From assembly GCA_030620095.1 (NCBI GenBank), contig JAUTXW010001311.1, positions 1,363,501 to 1,427,500 of the forward strand: 64,000 nt of DNA. The letters run 5' to 3'. Below the pieces are notes generated by a model, which was not told the origin of the DNA, did no database searches, and worked only from the letters and a program-made list of their open reading frames with translations. Within the stretch, counting starts at the first letter, position 1. The number at the start of each line of letters is the position of its first letter. The translations under genes were made by a program, and so were the position numbers. This stretch comes from Kuschelorhynchus macadamiae (lineage: Eukaryota; Arthropoda; Insecta; Coleoptera; Curculionidae). Positions 42,877 through 53,487 of the stretch are shown here, in pieces.

Positions 42877-44578
42877 ATGGAAAACAACGAGCAAGGTATG
42901 TTGTTTAGAAATATTGTATGTCATAACGTTATATTTAAACTTCGGACAAATGGGTTATAAATAGCAGTGTATTTTTTGGTATATTTTTTTTATTTCAAAA
43001 TTGAAAAGTCATTTTGTTTATGATTTCACTACATTTCACTGATCACATATTTTTTTAAATTATGCATACTTTCTTCTTATATTTTCTGCTAACAAACGTT
43101 GCCGGAAAATGCCGATAAGAAAATATAGAGTAATTAAATTAGGGTCTAGTCATATCTTCGAAAGTATTGGTCGTTAATTTTAGATAAAAATGGATAAACT
43201 TATTTCAGCCATATAAAAAGGTTGAGATATATTTTTTAGTTTATAAAATAGCCGCTAGGGGATGCAACAGCAAAAGAATAGTCTAATCGTAGATTTTCTT
43301 GTAAATTTTGCCTGTTAAAATTTATTTAAAATGTACAATTCTTAGCCAATTATACATATTTTTCTCGATAATAAAGCGATATGAAAATATGTTTAAAAAC
43401 ATCTTTTTAATATTAAAAAAATATCTATTTGTTACTGAAGAAAGTTTTTATAGGTAATATTTATTATCGCGCGTTTACCTAATAAATACGGCTAATGTCT
43501 TTTTGTTTAGGATCAGCTTAATTTCACCAAAAATAATTTGCTGTCTATTTTTTTTTTATTTCATTCACAGGCGAACATGGAGTTTTGACATTAAGCTTCC
43601 GACAATTAAAAAGAAAAAATCTAAATACAAAATTCCTAAGACTAAAGGGTAGAATTTTGGTACTGACTGGCTATACGTCATTGACCATTGAGGCTAAAAA
43701 ACTGTAAATAACTTTTATTACAAATTTAAGAATAAATGGAATTCTACAAACAGAAGAAAACAACGAATTTTTGAACAATCAAGTGTATGGCTTGAGACCG
43801 GATAGTATAGGAGCGAAAATAATATAAATGCGGCAAAATTATTAAAACCAATAAACCAAGAGTTGGAAAAAGCAGACGATTTTTTCAATGATTTAAATAA
43901 AAAAAAGCAATGCTTGTATTCCCGACTTACTGGAAGTTGGTGGTTGAACCAAAGCTACCAAAATTTCAGTATAAATTCGTTCGCATGAATACAGTCTATA
44001 AACCTTAATTGCTCCATATATCCTTCATATGACCAGGTCTTAGAGGAAAATGTTACCCTGCTGGAATTGTTGTGAGTGAACCTCAGGCTGAACTTCCACT
44101 TAAAAATCTACTTAACCATATATGCCTAAAAATACTTCAAACACAGGGAGATGCTCTGCTGAAACATCGAAATCTCATCGAAAACTTGAACGATTCAACT
44201 TTAATTTGTAAATGGGGTTTCGATGGTTCTCAGAATACAAACAAAGTTTTAATATTAGTAATTCAGATTCCAGCATTTTTTTTTACTTCTCTAGTAGCCA
44301 TCAGACTCAGTTTAGAGCAAAATAACAAACCTGGTGTCACAATCTGGCAAAATTGCAGGCCTTCCTCAACACGGTTCTGTCGTCTTATTAAGGTTCAATT
44401 CGCTAAAGAGACTAAAGAGTTCAAGGTGCTAGAAAAAAAACACATGGATTTTCAGATCAAAAACCTTATTCCCCTTGGTTGGGAATGCTACAACGGAAAA
44501 CAATTCCACCCAAAAAAGTTTTTATGTGGCGCAACGTCGAGGGAATTTTATGAAATTGAAGCATTCAGTGGTATTTAA
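42877..44578 (+). pseudogene. Transib/RAG1-like transposase, copy 2
   Basis: Probable exon 1 is 42877-42895 (MENNEQ), followed by GTATGT. Acceptor TTCACAG ends at 43570 and exon 2 continues in frame (GEHGVLTLSFRQLKRKN). Stops and frameshifts follow (RRIFEQSSVWLE, LLKPINQELEKADDFFND). From 44072 the frame has PQAELPLKNLLNHICLKILQ, then LICKWGFDGSQNTNK, whose Asp corresponds to the first catalytic Asp. It continues with TIWQNCRPSSTRFCRLI and KVQFAKETKEFK, then KKFLCGATSREF, where copy 1 has a full C-F-I-C. The stretch with the second catalytic Asp is deleted and the frame stops at 44578; no C-terminal Glu domain is present. It is therefore an internally deleted, non-autonomous copy. Confidence 0.75.
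42896..43570 (+). other. Predicted intron of the Transib gene
   Basis: Donor AAG|GTATGT at 42895/42896; acceptor with a T-rich tract then TTCACAG|GC at 43570/43571. Joining keeps one frame across a split Gly codon. Inferred from splice consensus only. Confidence 0.5.
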
Positions 44579-45018
44579 CATTGTCCCGAAAAAAATAACA
44601 ATATGAAGATTTTTCTAAAATTTATTATAGGGGTATTGCAGACATTGGCCCCGCTATCCTGCCTAGTTATCTCTAGAAATGTACGAGGTATATCAAAAAA
44701 CTAAAATATAAAAAAAAAAATTAACAACCTGTATGTCGGACACTGTCAACATTAGTACTGAGATTAAGTTAGTTTAAATCATCATATCTTAGCACCAGGT
44801 ATACATTTCTAGATTTTACAGACACCCTATAGATAAAAGACATTCTGATCTACTATAAAAGCAATTATTTTAATTTTAACACCCTGTATAATAAAAATAT
44901 ACCAAGAAAATAGTTTTGACATCTAATTTCACCAAAGCGGACATATTTTACTCAATACAAACATACAAAATATTTTAGATTAATTTATGCCATGTTTTTG
45001 GCAAAATCAGCCAGTGTG

Positions 45019-45023
45019 CGGCA
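45019..45023 (+). repeat. Transib target-site duplication, right
   Basis: CGGCA, second copy, directly after the inverted CACACTGG end. Confidence 0.85.
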
Positions 45024-45775
45024 TCCAGAAAGAGAGATTTTTGATAGAAGTTTACCAGTGTATTCGAAGAAATCAAAGTTTGTTGCAAAAAAAAAACAAA
45101 GGGGCCGTCATGTTTTGAACAATGAAAATTAACTTGGCGTATTACTGCATTTTGAGGAACCTCCTGAAACTTTCACCTGACAGGCAGCTCTGGATTTTAA
45201 AAGAACAACTATCCAAACTTGTTTAGAATTGAATGGATGGAAGCCTTATAATAAATATTTACCAGTTGAAAGTTTAAAAGAAGGAGATTATAACAGGAGG
45301 TTAGAGTTTTGTAATATTTTAAGGGATAGATATTTTTCTGCAAGTATTGCACTTCTGAAGCCATATAAATGAATAGGGAATAATAGAGGTTAAAACACAG
45401 GGATTTGGTAAAGGTTTGGTGCACAATTTGGCACTCAAGAATTCCAGCGCCACTATTTTTTGAAGAAAATTTGAATTTTGCAAGATATTTTTAATTACTA
45501 AGTAACGATATCCAGCAGTTTATTGAAAACCAAGTGCCACAACTAGAATTGCTACATTTAATATGGCAACAGGATGATGATCATTACCATAGGAATCAAG
45601 AAATAACCAACTGCTTGTCCAATCGTTACCAATACTGGATTGAGGAAAACGGCGTGGCCACCCAGAAGCCCAGACTTGACTCCTATGGACTTTCTTATGG
45701 GGTACCTTACAAGGAATTGTATATAAGCAAAAATCAACAACGGTGAATGAATTGCGTCACAGAATTCCAAGTAGG
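45024..45775 (+). pseudogene. Mariner-type (DUF4817-like) transposase 2, main part
   Basis: The plus strand reads VYSKKSKFVAKKKQRGR, NENQLGVLLHFEEPPETFT (stop) and ALDFKRTTIQTCLELNGWKP, then VESLKEGDYNRRLEFCNI, the helix-turn-helix and linker pattern of this insect mariner-like family. After the degraded catalytic core comes LIWQQDD (about 45565-45585; family W-F-Q-Q-D-G-A-P-P-H, second catalytic Asp). The near-perfect AWPPRSPDLTPMDFLMG (45652-45702) follows, then TVNELRHRI in a shifted frame. The first catalytic Asp block (family x-x-S-D-E) is not recognisable around 45340-45420. Several frameshifts; dead. Confidence 0.82.
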
Positions 45776-46044
45776 TGTTAATTTCCTTAATGAAGGTCAG
45801 TTTGTGCAGAATGCAATTTCATGTTTAGAAACAGTTTACATATTTATATTGCCCAAAATGGTGGACAATTACAAAACGTCCTGCAATAGTTCTTAGCGTT
45901 AATTGTTGTCTTAGTAAGCATTAGTTACGATTATTTAATAATAAAACATTGTTCTCCTTATCGTTGTAAGCGTTTTCCTAGAAAAATTAAAAACAAGATC
46001 CTAAAAAATAATAAATACAAACTAAATAAAAAAGAGGTAGTACC
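45684..46044 (+). repeat. Mariner 2 3' segment, proximal copy
   Basis: Together with 46577-47063 this matches 49227-50092 closely; the matching copy starts at ATGGACTTTCTTATGGGGTA. Confidence 0.9.
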
Positions 46045-46048
46045 TTAA

Positions 46049-46572
46049 GGGGGAACTACACGCAGTATTATGGATCATTTGCAAGCCTTCCGCCGCTGCA
46101 ATATTATGTTAAAACTATAAGAGATATGTATTAGCTTCAATGTGACTTCAATAGAGAAATATGTATAGTTGGGCGCTAAATGCGATTTTTTATGAAAAAA
46201 TCAAATCTAGAATTATAAAATAGAAGTTGATTTGTCCATTTTCGACCATTTTTCGACCACCTTTTGACGCAAATGTCGCATATATTTTTTTTTCCACAAA
46301 ATGGCTCTTTACCGCCTTGCATTGATTCTTTGTCTACGTAACTGCAAAATTTGAAATGGTAAATCGTACTCATGTCTTTGTATTTCTGCAACGCGTGAAC
46401 CCTTTTGAACCTATTTTTAAACGAAATGTAATTTAAATTGCCTATACATAACACATTTCTTTGAGGTCGGACGTGCAGGAAGTTTTTTCTCATACAAAGG
46501 TACCTTTTCATCTTACTTTGAACTTGACTAGACGTTATCGCTAGTTTTTCACTTTTTGTGTGCAGTTCTCCC
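46049..46572 (-). mobile_element. 524-bp TTAA-flanked element, copy B
   Basis: TTAA at 46045-46048 and 46573-46576. Ends GGGGGAACTACACGCA and TGTGTGCAGTTCTCCC are inverted. Exactly the same length as copy A. The paralogous site at 49581-49584 has a single TTAA and no insertion, which proves the borders. Confidence 0.93.
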
Positions 46573-47063
46573 TTAAGGATGCCAACATTTTTAAAATATT
46601 CCATTATCCGATTAACGCTGTTACTTGAGGGTTTGTTTTTATCTGAATATCTATCAGCAAATAATGTCTGGCATTTTCTTGATAAACTTTGTTAGATTCC
46701 CAACAGATAATAAACAAATGTATATAATCTTCGTGTTAATAACTCAAAGGCCCCAGCATGATAATTGTCAATAATAAGTATGTAAACTGTCAAACGTCAA
46801 GAAATACTTGTGTTATTTCTGTAGTGCTCGATTGTATTTTTCGCCACGCCTCGCCTCCATGGCCAACTGACAATACTTAAAAGCCATAGGCATTTTTACT
46901 ACAGAAAAATTTTTAATTGCAAATATCTCGAAAACTACAAATTTCTGGTTAGTTACCCTTATTTTTATTGCTCAATAAGATAAAATTATTAGAATAGGGG
47001 ATTTTCTAATTAAAAAAAAATTACTTCAATTTAACTTTTACAGTTAGTTTTTGGTCACCCTCT

Positions 47064-48539
47064 ATTTATTTATTATAAAAATGTCAACAAGAGCCACTAA
47101 GGTAGGTTCTTTTCTACAAGGAAACCAACCCCAACTAAATAATAAAGGCTTTCAATACGAGAAATTGATAGTTATATTTAGACCTGCAAACGTCATTATC
47201 GACATAAAATTGAAAATATGTCAAAAATGGTTAAACTTAGGTATAGTATCTTATACACGAAATGTATCTAGGATTTTTTCTAGGAATTCAAAAATGCTGT
47301 AATATACAGGGTGTTTCATTTAAAACAAGGAAGTTTATACTTGATCACAAAAAACTGAAAAACCTTTATATATAAAAATGTGATAATTTAAGAACCCAAA
47401 AAACTGCTGTTTTTAACATTTTTTGTTCTCTTACACCTTGTACATTTCCGCTTATCTAGCCTCATAGCGTGAATAAAAGCTTACTATATCAGTATAGCCA
47501 ATTCTAAAAACTATGACCACTAGTTTATAGAACTTTTTAACCTTTAGTAGTTCTTAAAACATGGACACAGGGGAAATAAAGAAAAAGAAACAGTGATGAT
47601 GTCAAACTCACGACGTGACTAAAAACGCAAATGTCTAGTTATTTTGTCAATTGTGCACCCTAAATTCGGGTAAGTAAAGACAGTTTTCTTGAACATTTAT
47701 AATGAATAGTTCTATAGTTAAAAAAGTTTCTTAAACATGAGTTATGAAAAGTATGTCAAGAAATTGACTTACACTGTGATGTATACGGTACAGGAAATTA
47801 AATTTTTGCATAAACAACATGGGCTTCTAAGTAGGATAATATTTTAAAAGTGAGATTTTGTTGGTCAAATATTTAGTAAATCTTTCGCTTACTACATTTA
47901 GCTATTGATTTTAGTTAATTTGAAGGAAACGGCACCCACGAACGCGAATGAGATAACTTGAGACCACACGAAATGGCTTGAGTTAAAAATTACAACAGCA
48001 CATGGTGACAAACGAAGTATATTTGAAATGAAGTTTTGTTAGGGATCATGCCTATAAACATGTGCAAACTAAGTACGTACGACGTAATGCCATGGATCCA
48101 TAGGAGGCAAATAGTATTCCTATTACTTCTACACGTAATGGGTCATGTTGCAGAAAATATCAAGTGTTTTAGAAATTTCCAAAAAAATCAATTTGATTTA
48201 TGTGTACAGCGAGTAGCGAATTGGTTTTCAATATTTTTGATTTCTTGCTTAAATGTCAAAACGATTTTATTAGCAATACAAAAGGACGATACTAGAAAGT
48301 CGTTTGAAAATGTGTTAATTACATGTATGTTAAAATGACTTTTAGACTGAGAGAAAGATAATTAATCGTTTAACCGTTATACCAAAAACTCAGTTTTTCT
48401 ACAAAAGTAAAAAAATGCCTTCCAGTAATGGCGCAATGCAAAAATTCAAGATTTCCTTCCTCTGTTATCTCAACTTGTTAACACAAAGAGATCCAAAACG
48501 ACTAGTTCTTTTCTTTTCGATAGACTCGACTATTTGTGA
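47064..48539. other. Intergenic with a TACAGGGTG terminus
   Basis: ATATACAGGGTGTTTCATTT near 47303 looks like another transposon terminus. The frames at 47051-47302 and 48036-48338 have no recognised motif. Confidence 0.35.
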
Positions 48540-49225
48540 TATATTCCAATTGCAAAGATATCAGAACCCAAGGAATTGAAGGACCTGAGACCAATAAGCA
48601 TCTTACATGCCATTTCAAAAACTTTTGAGCGATTTATCAACAACCAAATGTGGAATTTTATAAATACTTTTCACCTAATACCAGATTGTAACTCAGGCTT
48701 TAGAAGGCATTTTAGTACCACAACAAGCTTAGTAAATATTCTATATGATATTAGACACTATGAAGAAAACCAATCTTCGATATGTATAGCACTTTTAGAT
48801 TTCACTAAAGTTTCGACACTTTAGATCAAGTTAGTTATTAGCAAAACTGCACTACTTTGGTTTTTTCGAACAAACGGCAAATTTCTTCTCAAATTTTCTT
48901 AACAATCGTCGTTGCTGTGTTGCTATTCGGAATCACGAAAAAAATGAAAAGTCAAATTATTTCCCCACAACAAAAGGAGTTTCTCAAGGCTCTATACTCT
49001 CTCCTTTTTTGTTCTCGTTATATGTTGAAGATATGAATCAACATATTACACACTTAAAATTACAGCAGTACGCAGATGACCCGCACATATATCTTGCAAT
49101 AAGAAATGAACATTTTCGAGAATCCGAAGAAAGGCTCAACTCTGACCCGCCCAATATTTTAAACTATTAAAACAATAATAATTTCAGGCTTAATGTGGCA
49201 AAATCAAAAGGAACTTTGATTGAAA
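48540..49225 (+). pseudogene. LINE reverse transcriptase fragment
   Basis: Plus strand: IPIAKISEPKELKDLRPISI, then ISKTFERFINNQMWNF and DCNSGFRRHFSTTTSLVNIL. ICIALLDFTKVSTL carries the first catalytic Asp, but the family's S-K-A-F-D-T is disturbed by a short deletion. After frameshifts come TKGVSQGSILSPFLFSLYVE and the catalytic box QYADDPHIYLAI (YADD at 49069-49080). FRLNVAKSKGTLIE precedes an abrupt junction at 49226 with mariner 3' sequence. Jockey/CR1-like; 5' and 3' truncated. Confidence 0.82.
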
Positions 49226-49226
49226 T

Positions 49227-50092
49227 GGACTTTCTTATGGGGTACCTTACAAGAAATTGTATATAAGCAAGAATCAACAACGGTGAATGAATTGCGTCTC
49301 AGAATTCCAAGTAGGTGTTAATTTCCTGAATGAAGGTCAGTTTGTGCAGAATGCAATTTCATATTTAGAAACAGTTTACATATGTGTATTGCTCAAAATA
49401 GTGCACAATTATAAAACTGCAATAGTTCTTAGTGTTAATTGTTGTCTTAGAAAGCATTAGTTACGATTATTTAATAATAAAACATTTTTCTCCTTATCAT
49501 TATAAGCGTTTTCCTAGAAAAATTAAAAACAAGATCCTAAAAAATAATAAATTTAAAATAAATAAAAAAGAGGTAGTACCTTAACGGTGCCAACATTTTT
49601 AAGATAATCCATTATCCGATTAACACTGTTACTTGAGAGTTTGTTTTTATCTGGATATCTATCAGCAAATAATGTCTGGCATTTTCTTGATAAACTTTGT
49701 TACATTCCCAACAGATAATAAACAAATGTATATAATCTTCGTGTTAATAACTCAATGGCCCCAGCATGATAATTGTCAATAATAAGTATGTAAATTGTCA
49801 AACGTCAAGAAATACTTGTGTTATTTCTGTAGTGCTCGATTTTATTTTTCGCCACGCCTCGCCTCCATGGCCAACTAATGACAATACTTAAAAGCCATAG
49901 GTATGGCATTTTTACTACAGAAAAATGTTTAATTGCAAATATCTCAAAAACAAAAACAAATTTCTGGTTAGTTACCCTTATTTTTATTGCTCAATAAGAT
50001 AAAATTATTAGAATAGTGGATTTTCTAATTAAAAAAAAAAAAACTTCAATTTAACTTTTACAGTTAGTTTTTGGTCACCCTCTATTTATTTA
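49227..50092 (+). mobile_element. Mariner-like element 2, 3' half, second copy (empty site)
   Basis: Matches 45684-47063 without the 524-bp insertion: 'gtagtaccTTAAcggtgcc' at 49573-49591. It begins at the MDFLMGY codons and ends at the same GGTCACCCTCTATTTATTTA terminus. The divergence pattern is uniform, so it is either a 5'-truncated second element or a segmental duplicate. Confidence 0.85.
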
Positions 50093-50465
50093 CAATTACA
50101 AACGTTTCTATACCACAGTTAATTCTTGCACAAAATTTGATATCAATCTATTAAGTAGTTTTTTTCAGGTTGAATTTATTAGGCCGCTATTTTGTTTCGC
50201 CGTCTTGGGTTGGTTCTAAAATTTTACCAGTTGATTACTACCTAATGCTTCATTTTTGTGCAAAAATTGAGGTAAATCGGATCAGTAGTTTTTTAGTAAT
50301 ATTTTTTTTATCATTTCTGGGCCGCCACTTTGTATTGCTATACCAGCTTATCCACATATGACTTTCAATTTTTGATCGAAATTTAAAGTCAATCGAGTAA
50401 TTAATTTTTTAACTATGCCATGACAGCAGACAACCAGACAGACCGAGTGTTTTTCATCAACTAGG
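50093..50465 (+). repeat. GCCGCCAT-type dispersed repeat, copy 4
   Basis: Three diverged units: 'taccacagttaattcttgca', 'ggccgctattttgtttcgcc', 'gggccgccactttgtattgc', and a shortened CAGACAGACCGAG stretch. It directly follows the mariner end. Confidence 0.6.
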
Positions 50466-51599
50466 TACCTACAAAAGTTATATCTTCATATTCCGTGCAG
50501 AATTTAGTATGTAGTTAATTATCTCGCTGGACAAAAAAACTTGACATATTTGGATTTAAATATTTATTTATACACTTATTGTAAAAAGAAACTAAAGCCA
50601 CACCACTGAAGAAATAATTACTGCAAATTGATACTATGTTCGTATATCGAAAGTGCAGTCAAAAGCAAAACTGAGAAGGAGACAGCAAACATTTACAATT
50701 TCTCAGAAGTTGTTGTAAATTCAAATGAAGTCAGGTGGGAGCTCCACGGAAATCAAACTTCCAAATTTTGAAGTCATTTGCAAGTCAATGTTTAAATCTA
50801 AAAGTACATTTACCTTTAAGAGCTCTTCTGATGCAATCGAATGCCATTTCGTTTAGGTATTAGTAGCAAGTCTTATACTTCATTCATCATTCGATACATC
50901 CGGTATTCAGTTTTAATAAATAATGTGATATTAAAGATATTAGTAATAGTGATAATGTTAGTAACTAAAATTAAATTGAAGGGATCTATTCTACGTACGT
51001 ACTAACTAAAAAGTGAATTTTAAAAATGATTAAATTTATTAGAATAAACTTAAACACAAAAATGTTTTTTCAGAGATCTAAATGCCCAAATATCAACTTA
51101 TTAATTAATTAAAGGACCCCGCACATTTCTTATGGAATATTGCTTTCAGTCAATTTTTCTGAAAATTGTATATGTTGTAGCTCTCGATCCCCTGATCAAA
51201 AGTTTTCATGGCCACAACTAAATCCTGCGGTTAGTTTTTGATGTACAGGGTGACGAAGTTAAAATTTTTCATTTTCCATATTTTGCGCTAAACTTTATTT
51301 TGTTTTAAAAACTTAATATGTATTCAAATAGGTTAGCTGCTTAGAATATTTTTGATTAAAAGCTAATGTATGTAAAAGTTCAAATAAACTTATGCAGAGT
51401 GAAGCTGTATTCCAGAATCATTTTTGTTTCATATTGAACTGCTTGTAAAATACTAAAATTTTAATTTTCACTAAATGCTTTATTACACTAAAACAGTAAA
51501 ATTTTGTTAGATATGTGATATGTTTATCAAAATTAAATATACATTAAAGAATTGTATCGGACATGTTTGTAAATAGATGACATTACGTTGGCCATGAAT
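50466..51599. other. Intergenic with TACAGGGTGACGAAG near 51246
   Basis: No gene. The TACAGGGTG string and the preceding 'aggaccccgcacatt...' block look like the ends of non-autonomous elements. Confidence 0.35.
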
Positions 51600-52015
51600 T
51601 TTACTACACAAGTTTTATATCCTATTGCATATCTGAAAATCTAGATCTAATTAGTTTATAGTTAGAATATTTAAATAGCCAGTGAAACCGACACATTTTA
51701 ATTATTGGCATATGCATATTCTCAATAGATACAGATTTAATATTATAACTGAAAATAAAATGATACATAAAATTCTAGAAAAACTATTCGAATACAGTTA
51801 TGTCAGATTCACCTGAATTTTCATAATAATTCCTCAAAGACTGATACAATTCTATTGATATAATACTAATACACAAGCTGACATATTTAATAAAATACCC
51901 AATCAATTTTTTTTTATTATGTATATAAACCTAAACTCCTTGTGTAAACCTGTGTTTTGAATAAAAGGAGTGCATTCAGAAACAACGTGTTTGTGTACCG
52001 GCAATCTGGAACATT
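51600..52015 (+). repeat. Candidate 5' LTR end of the Ty3/gypsy-like element
   Basis: The sequence just upstream of the primer-binding site has an AATAAAAGG polyadenylation-type signal (near 51960) and ends ...GGAACA at 52013, followed by TT and the TGG of the binding site, as at the 3' border of an LTR. The LTR start is not determined and no 3' LTR is visible, so the left border here is arbitrary. Confidence 0.4.
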
Positions 52016-52029
52016 TGGTGTCAGAAGTG
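52016..52029 (+). promoter_or_regulatory. Candidate tRNA primer-binding site
   Basis: TGGTGTCAGAAGTG immediately after the candidate LTR end and 34 bp before Gag. It begins TGG, complementary to a tRNA CCA end. The tRNA species is not assigned. Confidence 0.55.
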
Positions 52030-52062
52030 AGGGTTAGGATTAAGTTGGATTAAGCAATAATC

Positions 52063-53300
52063 GTGTCAGCAAATTTGGATTCTTTGATGAACTTGGTTAT
52101 TGCAATGCATAATGACATTCAGAAAAACCAAAAAGATGTAAAACAAGAAATGAAGAAGAACCAAGAAGACATAAAGGAGATCCAAGAAGAAATGAAGAAT
52201 GAACTTAAAGAAGACATAAAGAAAACTCAAGAAGACACGAAGAAAAGTCAAGGAGAAATGAAGCAAGAACTAGGCGACCTGAAGAAAAATCAAGAAGACA
52301 TGGAGCAAAAAATTAAGGAAGATACGAAGAGAAACCAAGAAAAACTAAAGCAAGAACTTACAGATGACATGAGGAAGAACCAAGAAGACATAAAAAATGA
52401 ACTTGAAGATATGAGGAGGCACCAAGAAGACGTAAAACAAAAAATGCAAGAAATGGAAAAGAATCAAGAAGAAATCACTAGAAAAATGTGATTTGAATTG
52501 GCAATGACCAAGGAAGATGTAAAAGAGGAAATGGGACAAATGAAGAAGAAGGTACAAAAGCAAGTTAAGGAGGTTCATGACCAAATACAGCAGGGAGTCA
52601 AAAGTCTACGATCTCAGATATAGTTTGGAAAACAATGTGAGTTAAAATCCGATGTTCTCTCTTCATCACATGTGAGAAAACCACTTACGTTTGAGGGCAA
52701 AGTGCCGTGGGTTACTTACCTGAGACAATATGAAGCTGCCGCAAAGATAAACAGAATGACTTTGGGACATTAGTAAGCCATCTAGAAATGCGTTATAGTG
52801 AAGCACATCTACAGGAGGTTTATAAAGCCCAACTTCAATGTCGAAGGCAAAAATATAACGAAAGTCTTCAAGAGTACGAAGCAGATATTGTGCGACTAAT
52901 TAACTTGACTTATCCATCCTACCCTGAAAAGATCAAGCAAGAGTTGGCAGTAAGCAGTTTTATTGAAGGCCTTCGTGATCCTGATACCAACCAAGCTTTA
53001 AGAATGGCTAGAATAAAGAAGATTTCAGAAGCTCTGGCAAATGTCCTTCAGCTCGAAACAGCTAAACAAACAGCCAGGTGTCAAGGAAAACTACGAAGAC
53101 TACAGTACACTCCAGAATACCAGCTTTAAGAATGGCTAGAATAAAGAAGATTTCAGAAGCTCTGGCAAATGCCCTTCAGTTCGAATCAGCTAAACAAACA
53201 TCCAGGGTCAAGGAAAACTACGAAGACTACAGTACACTCCAGAATACCGAACTACAAATGAAAATACTTCGACTATTATAAAAGAACTACAAGACATTCT
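52063..53300 (+). pseudogene. Ty3/gypsy-like Gag, degraded
   Basis: Begins at a GTG-coded position with MSANLDSLMNLVIAMHND and runs 142 codons as a coiled coil with repeated KNQEDIK-type heptads, to a TGA at 52489. It continues as LAMTKEDVKEEMGQMKKKV, stop, and then KPLTFEGKVPWVTYLRQYEA (the Gag P-x-F-x-G-x-x-x-W motif, about 52680-52740). After a frameshift, 52788-53129 has MRYSEAHLQEVYKAQLQCR, LQEYEADIVRLINLTYP and FIEGLRDPDTNQALRMA, the capsid-like core of these Gag proteins. A 127-128-bp tandem duplication (52994-53249) then breaks the frame. Gag would assemble particles; this copy cannot. Confidence 0.82.
52994..53249 (+). repeat. 127-128-bp tandem duplication within gag
   Basis: Unit 1 starts AGCTTTAAGAATGGCTAGAA at 52994 and unit 2 at 53122, both running to 'ctccagaatac'. 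They differ by few substitutions and one 1-bp indel ('aggtgtcaagg' against 'agggtcaagg'). The unit length is not divisible by three, so the duplication itself disrupts Gag. Confidence 0.92.
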
Positions 53301-53440
53301 TCTTAAACATCAGAAAGATGAAAATATAACTTTAACTTTCCGACAAAGAAAAGGCATCCGTTGTTGGAAATATGGCAAAGAGGGACATATGCAAAGCCGC
53401 TATACCAGCAAGTTGGCTACGTGCTACCAAGCCCCATCAT
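53301..53440 (+). pseudogene. Gag zinc knuckle, mutated
   Basis: Reads CWKYGKEGHMQSRYTSK at about 53361-53411. The expected C-x2-C-x4-H-x4-C has Tyr in place of the second and the fourth zinc ligands. Nucleocapsid RNA-binding function is lost. Confidence 0.75.
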
Positions 53441-53487
53441 AATCAATAAAAATTAAAGTATCCCGACTGCAGAATAATGGCTCTAGC

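Larger units (their letters stand above)
42612..45018 (+). mobile_element. Transib element, 2407 bp, both ends present
   Basis: Left end CACACTGGCCGATTTTGCCA and right end, read inward, CACACTGGCTGATTTTGCCA. The TIR extends about 38 bp, through the inner AACATGGCA. The flanking CGGCA duplication is perfect. The terminal CACACTGG resembles the CACWATGG Transib consensus and the RSS heptamer CACAGTG. It encodes a RAG1-like transposase with a probable intron, and lies in the transposase gene of mariner-like element 2. Confidence 0.88.
42426..47063 (+). mobile_element. Mariner-like element 2, host of two nested insertions
   Basis: Left end ACAGGGTGGCCCGTTTATTA (42426) and an inverted right end GGTCACCCTCT (about 47053-47063). 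Transposase motifs lie on both sides of the nested Transib. Removing the 2407-bp Transib plus its 5-bp duplication and the 524-bp TTAA element plus 4 bp leaves about 1.7 kb, a normal size for this type of element. Confidence 0.75.

Noticed and set aside
42612..45018. A host RAG1 gene
   Set aside because: It has TIRs and a target duplication, sits inside another transposon and lacks the C-terminal catalytic region; it is a transposon relic, not a recombinase gene.
45558..45770. 70-codon minus-strand hydrophobic frame
   Set aside because: Antisense of the mariner transposase block carrying AWPPRSPDLTPMDF.
52066..52584. Minus-strand Leu/Phe-rich frames resembling membrane proteins
   Set aside because: Antisense of the Gln/Lys/Glu-rich Gag coiled coil.
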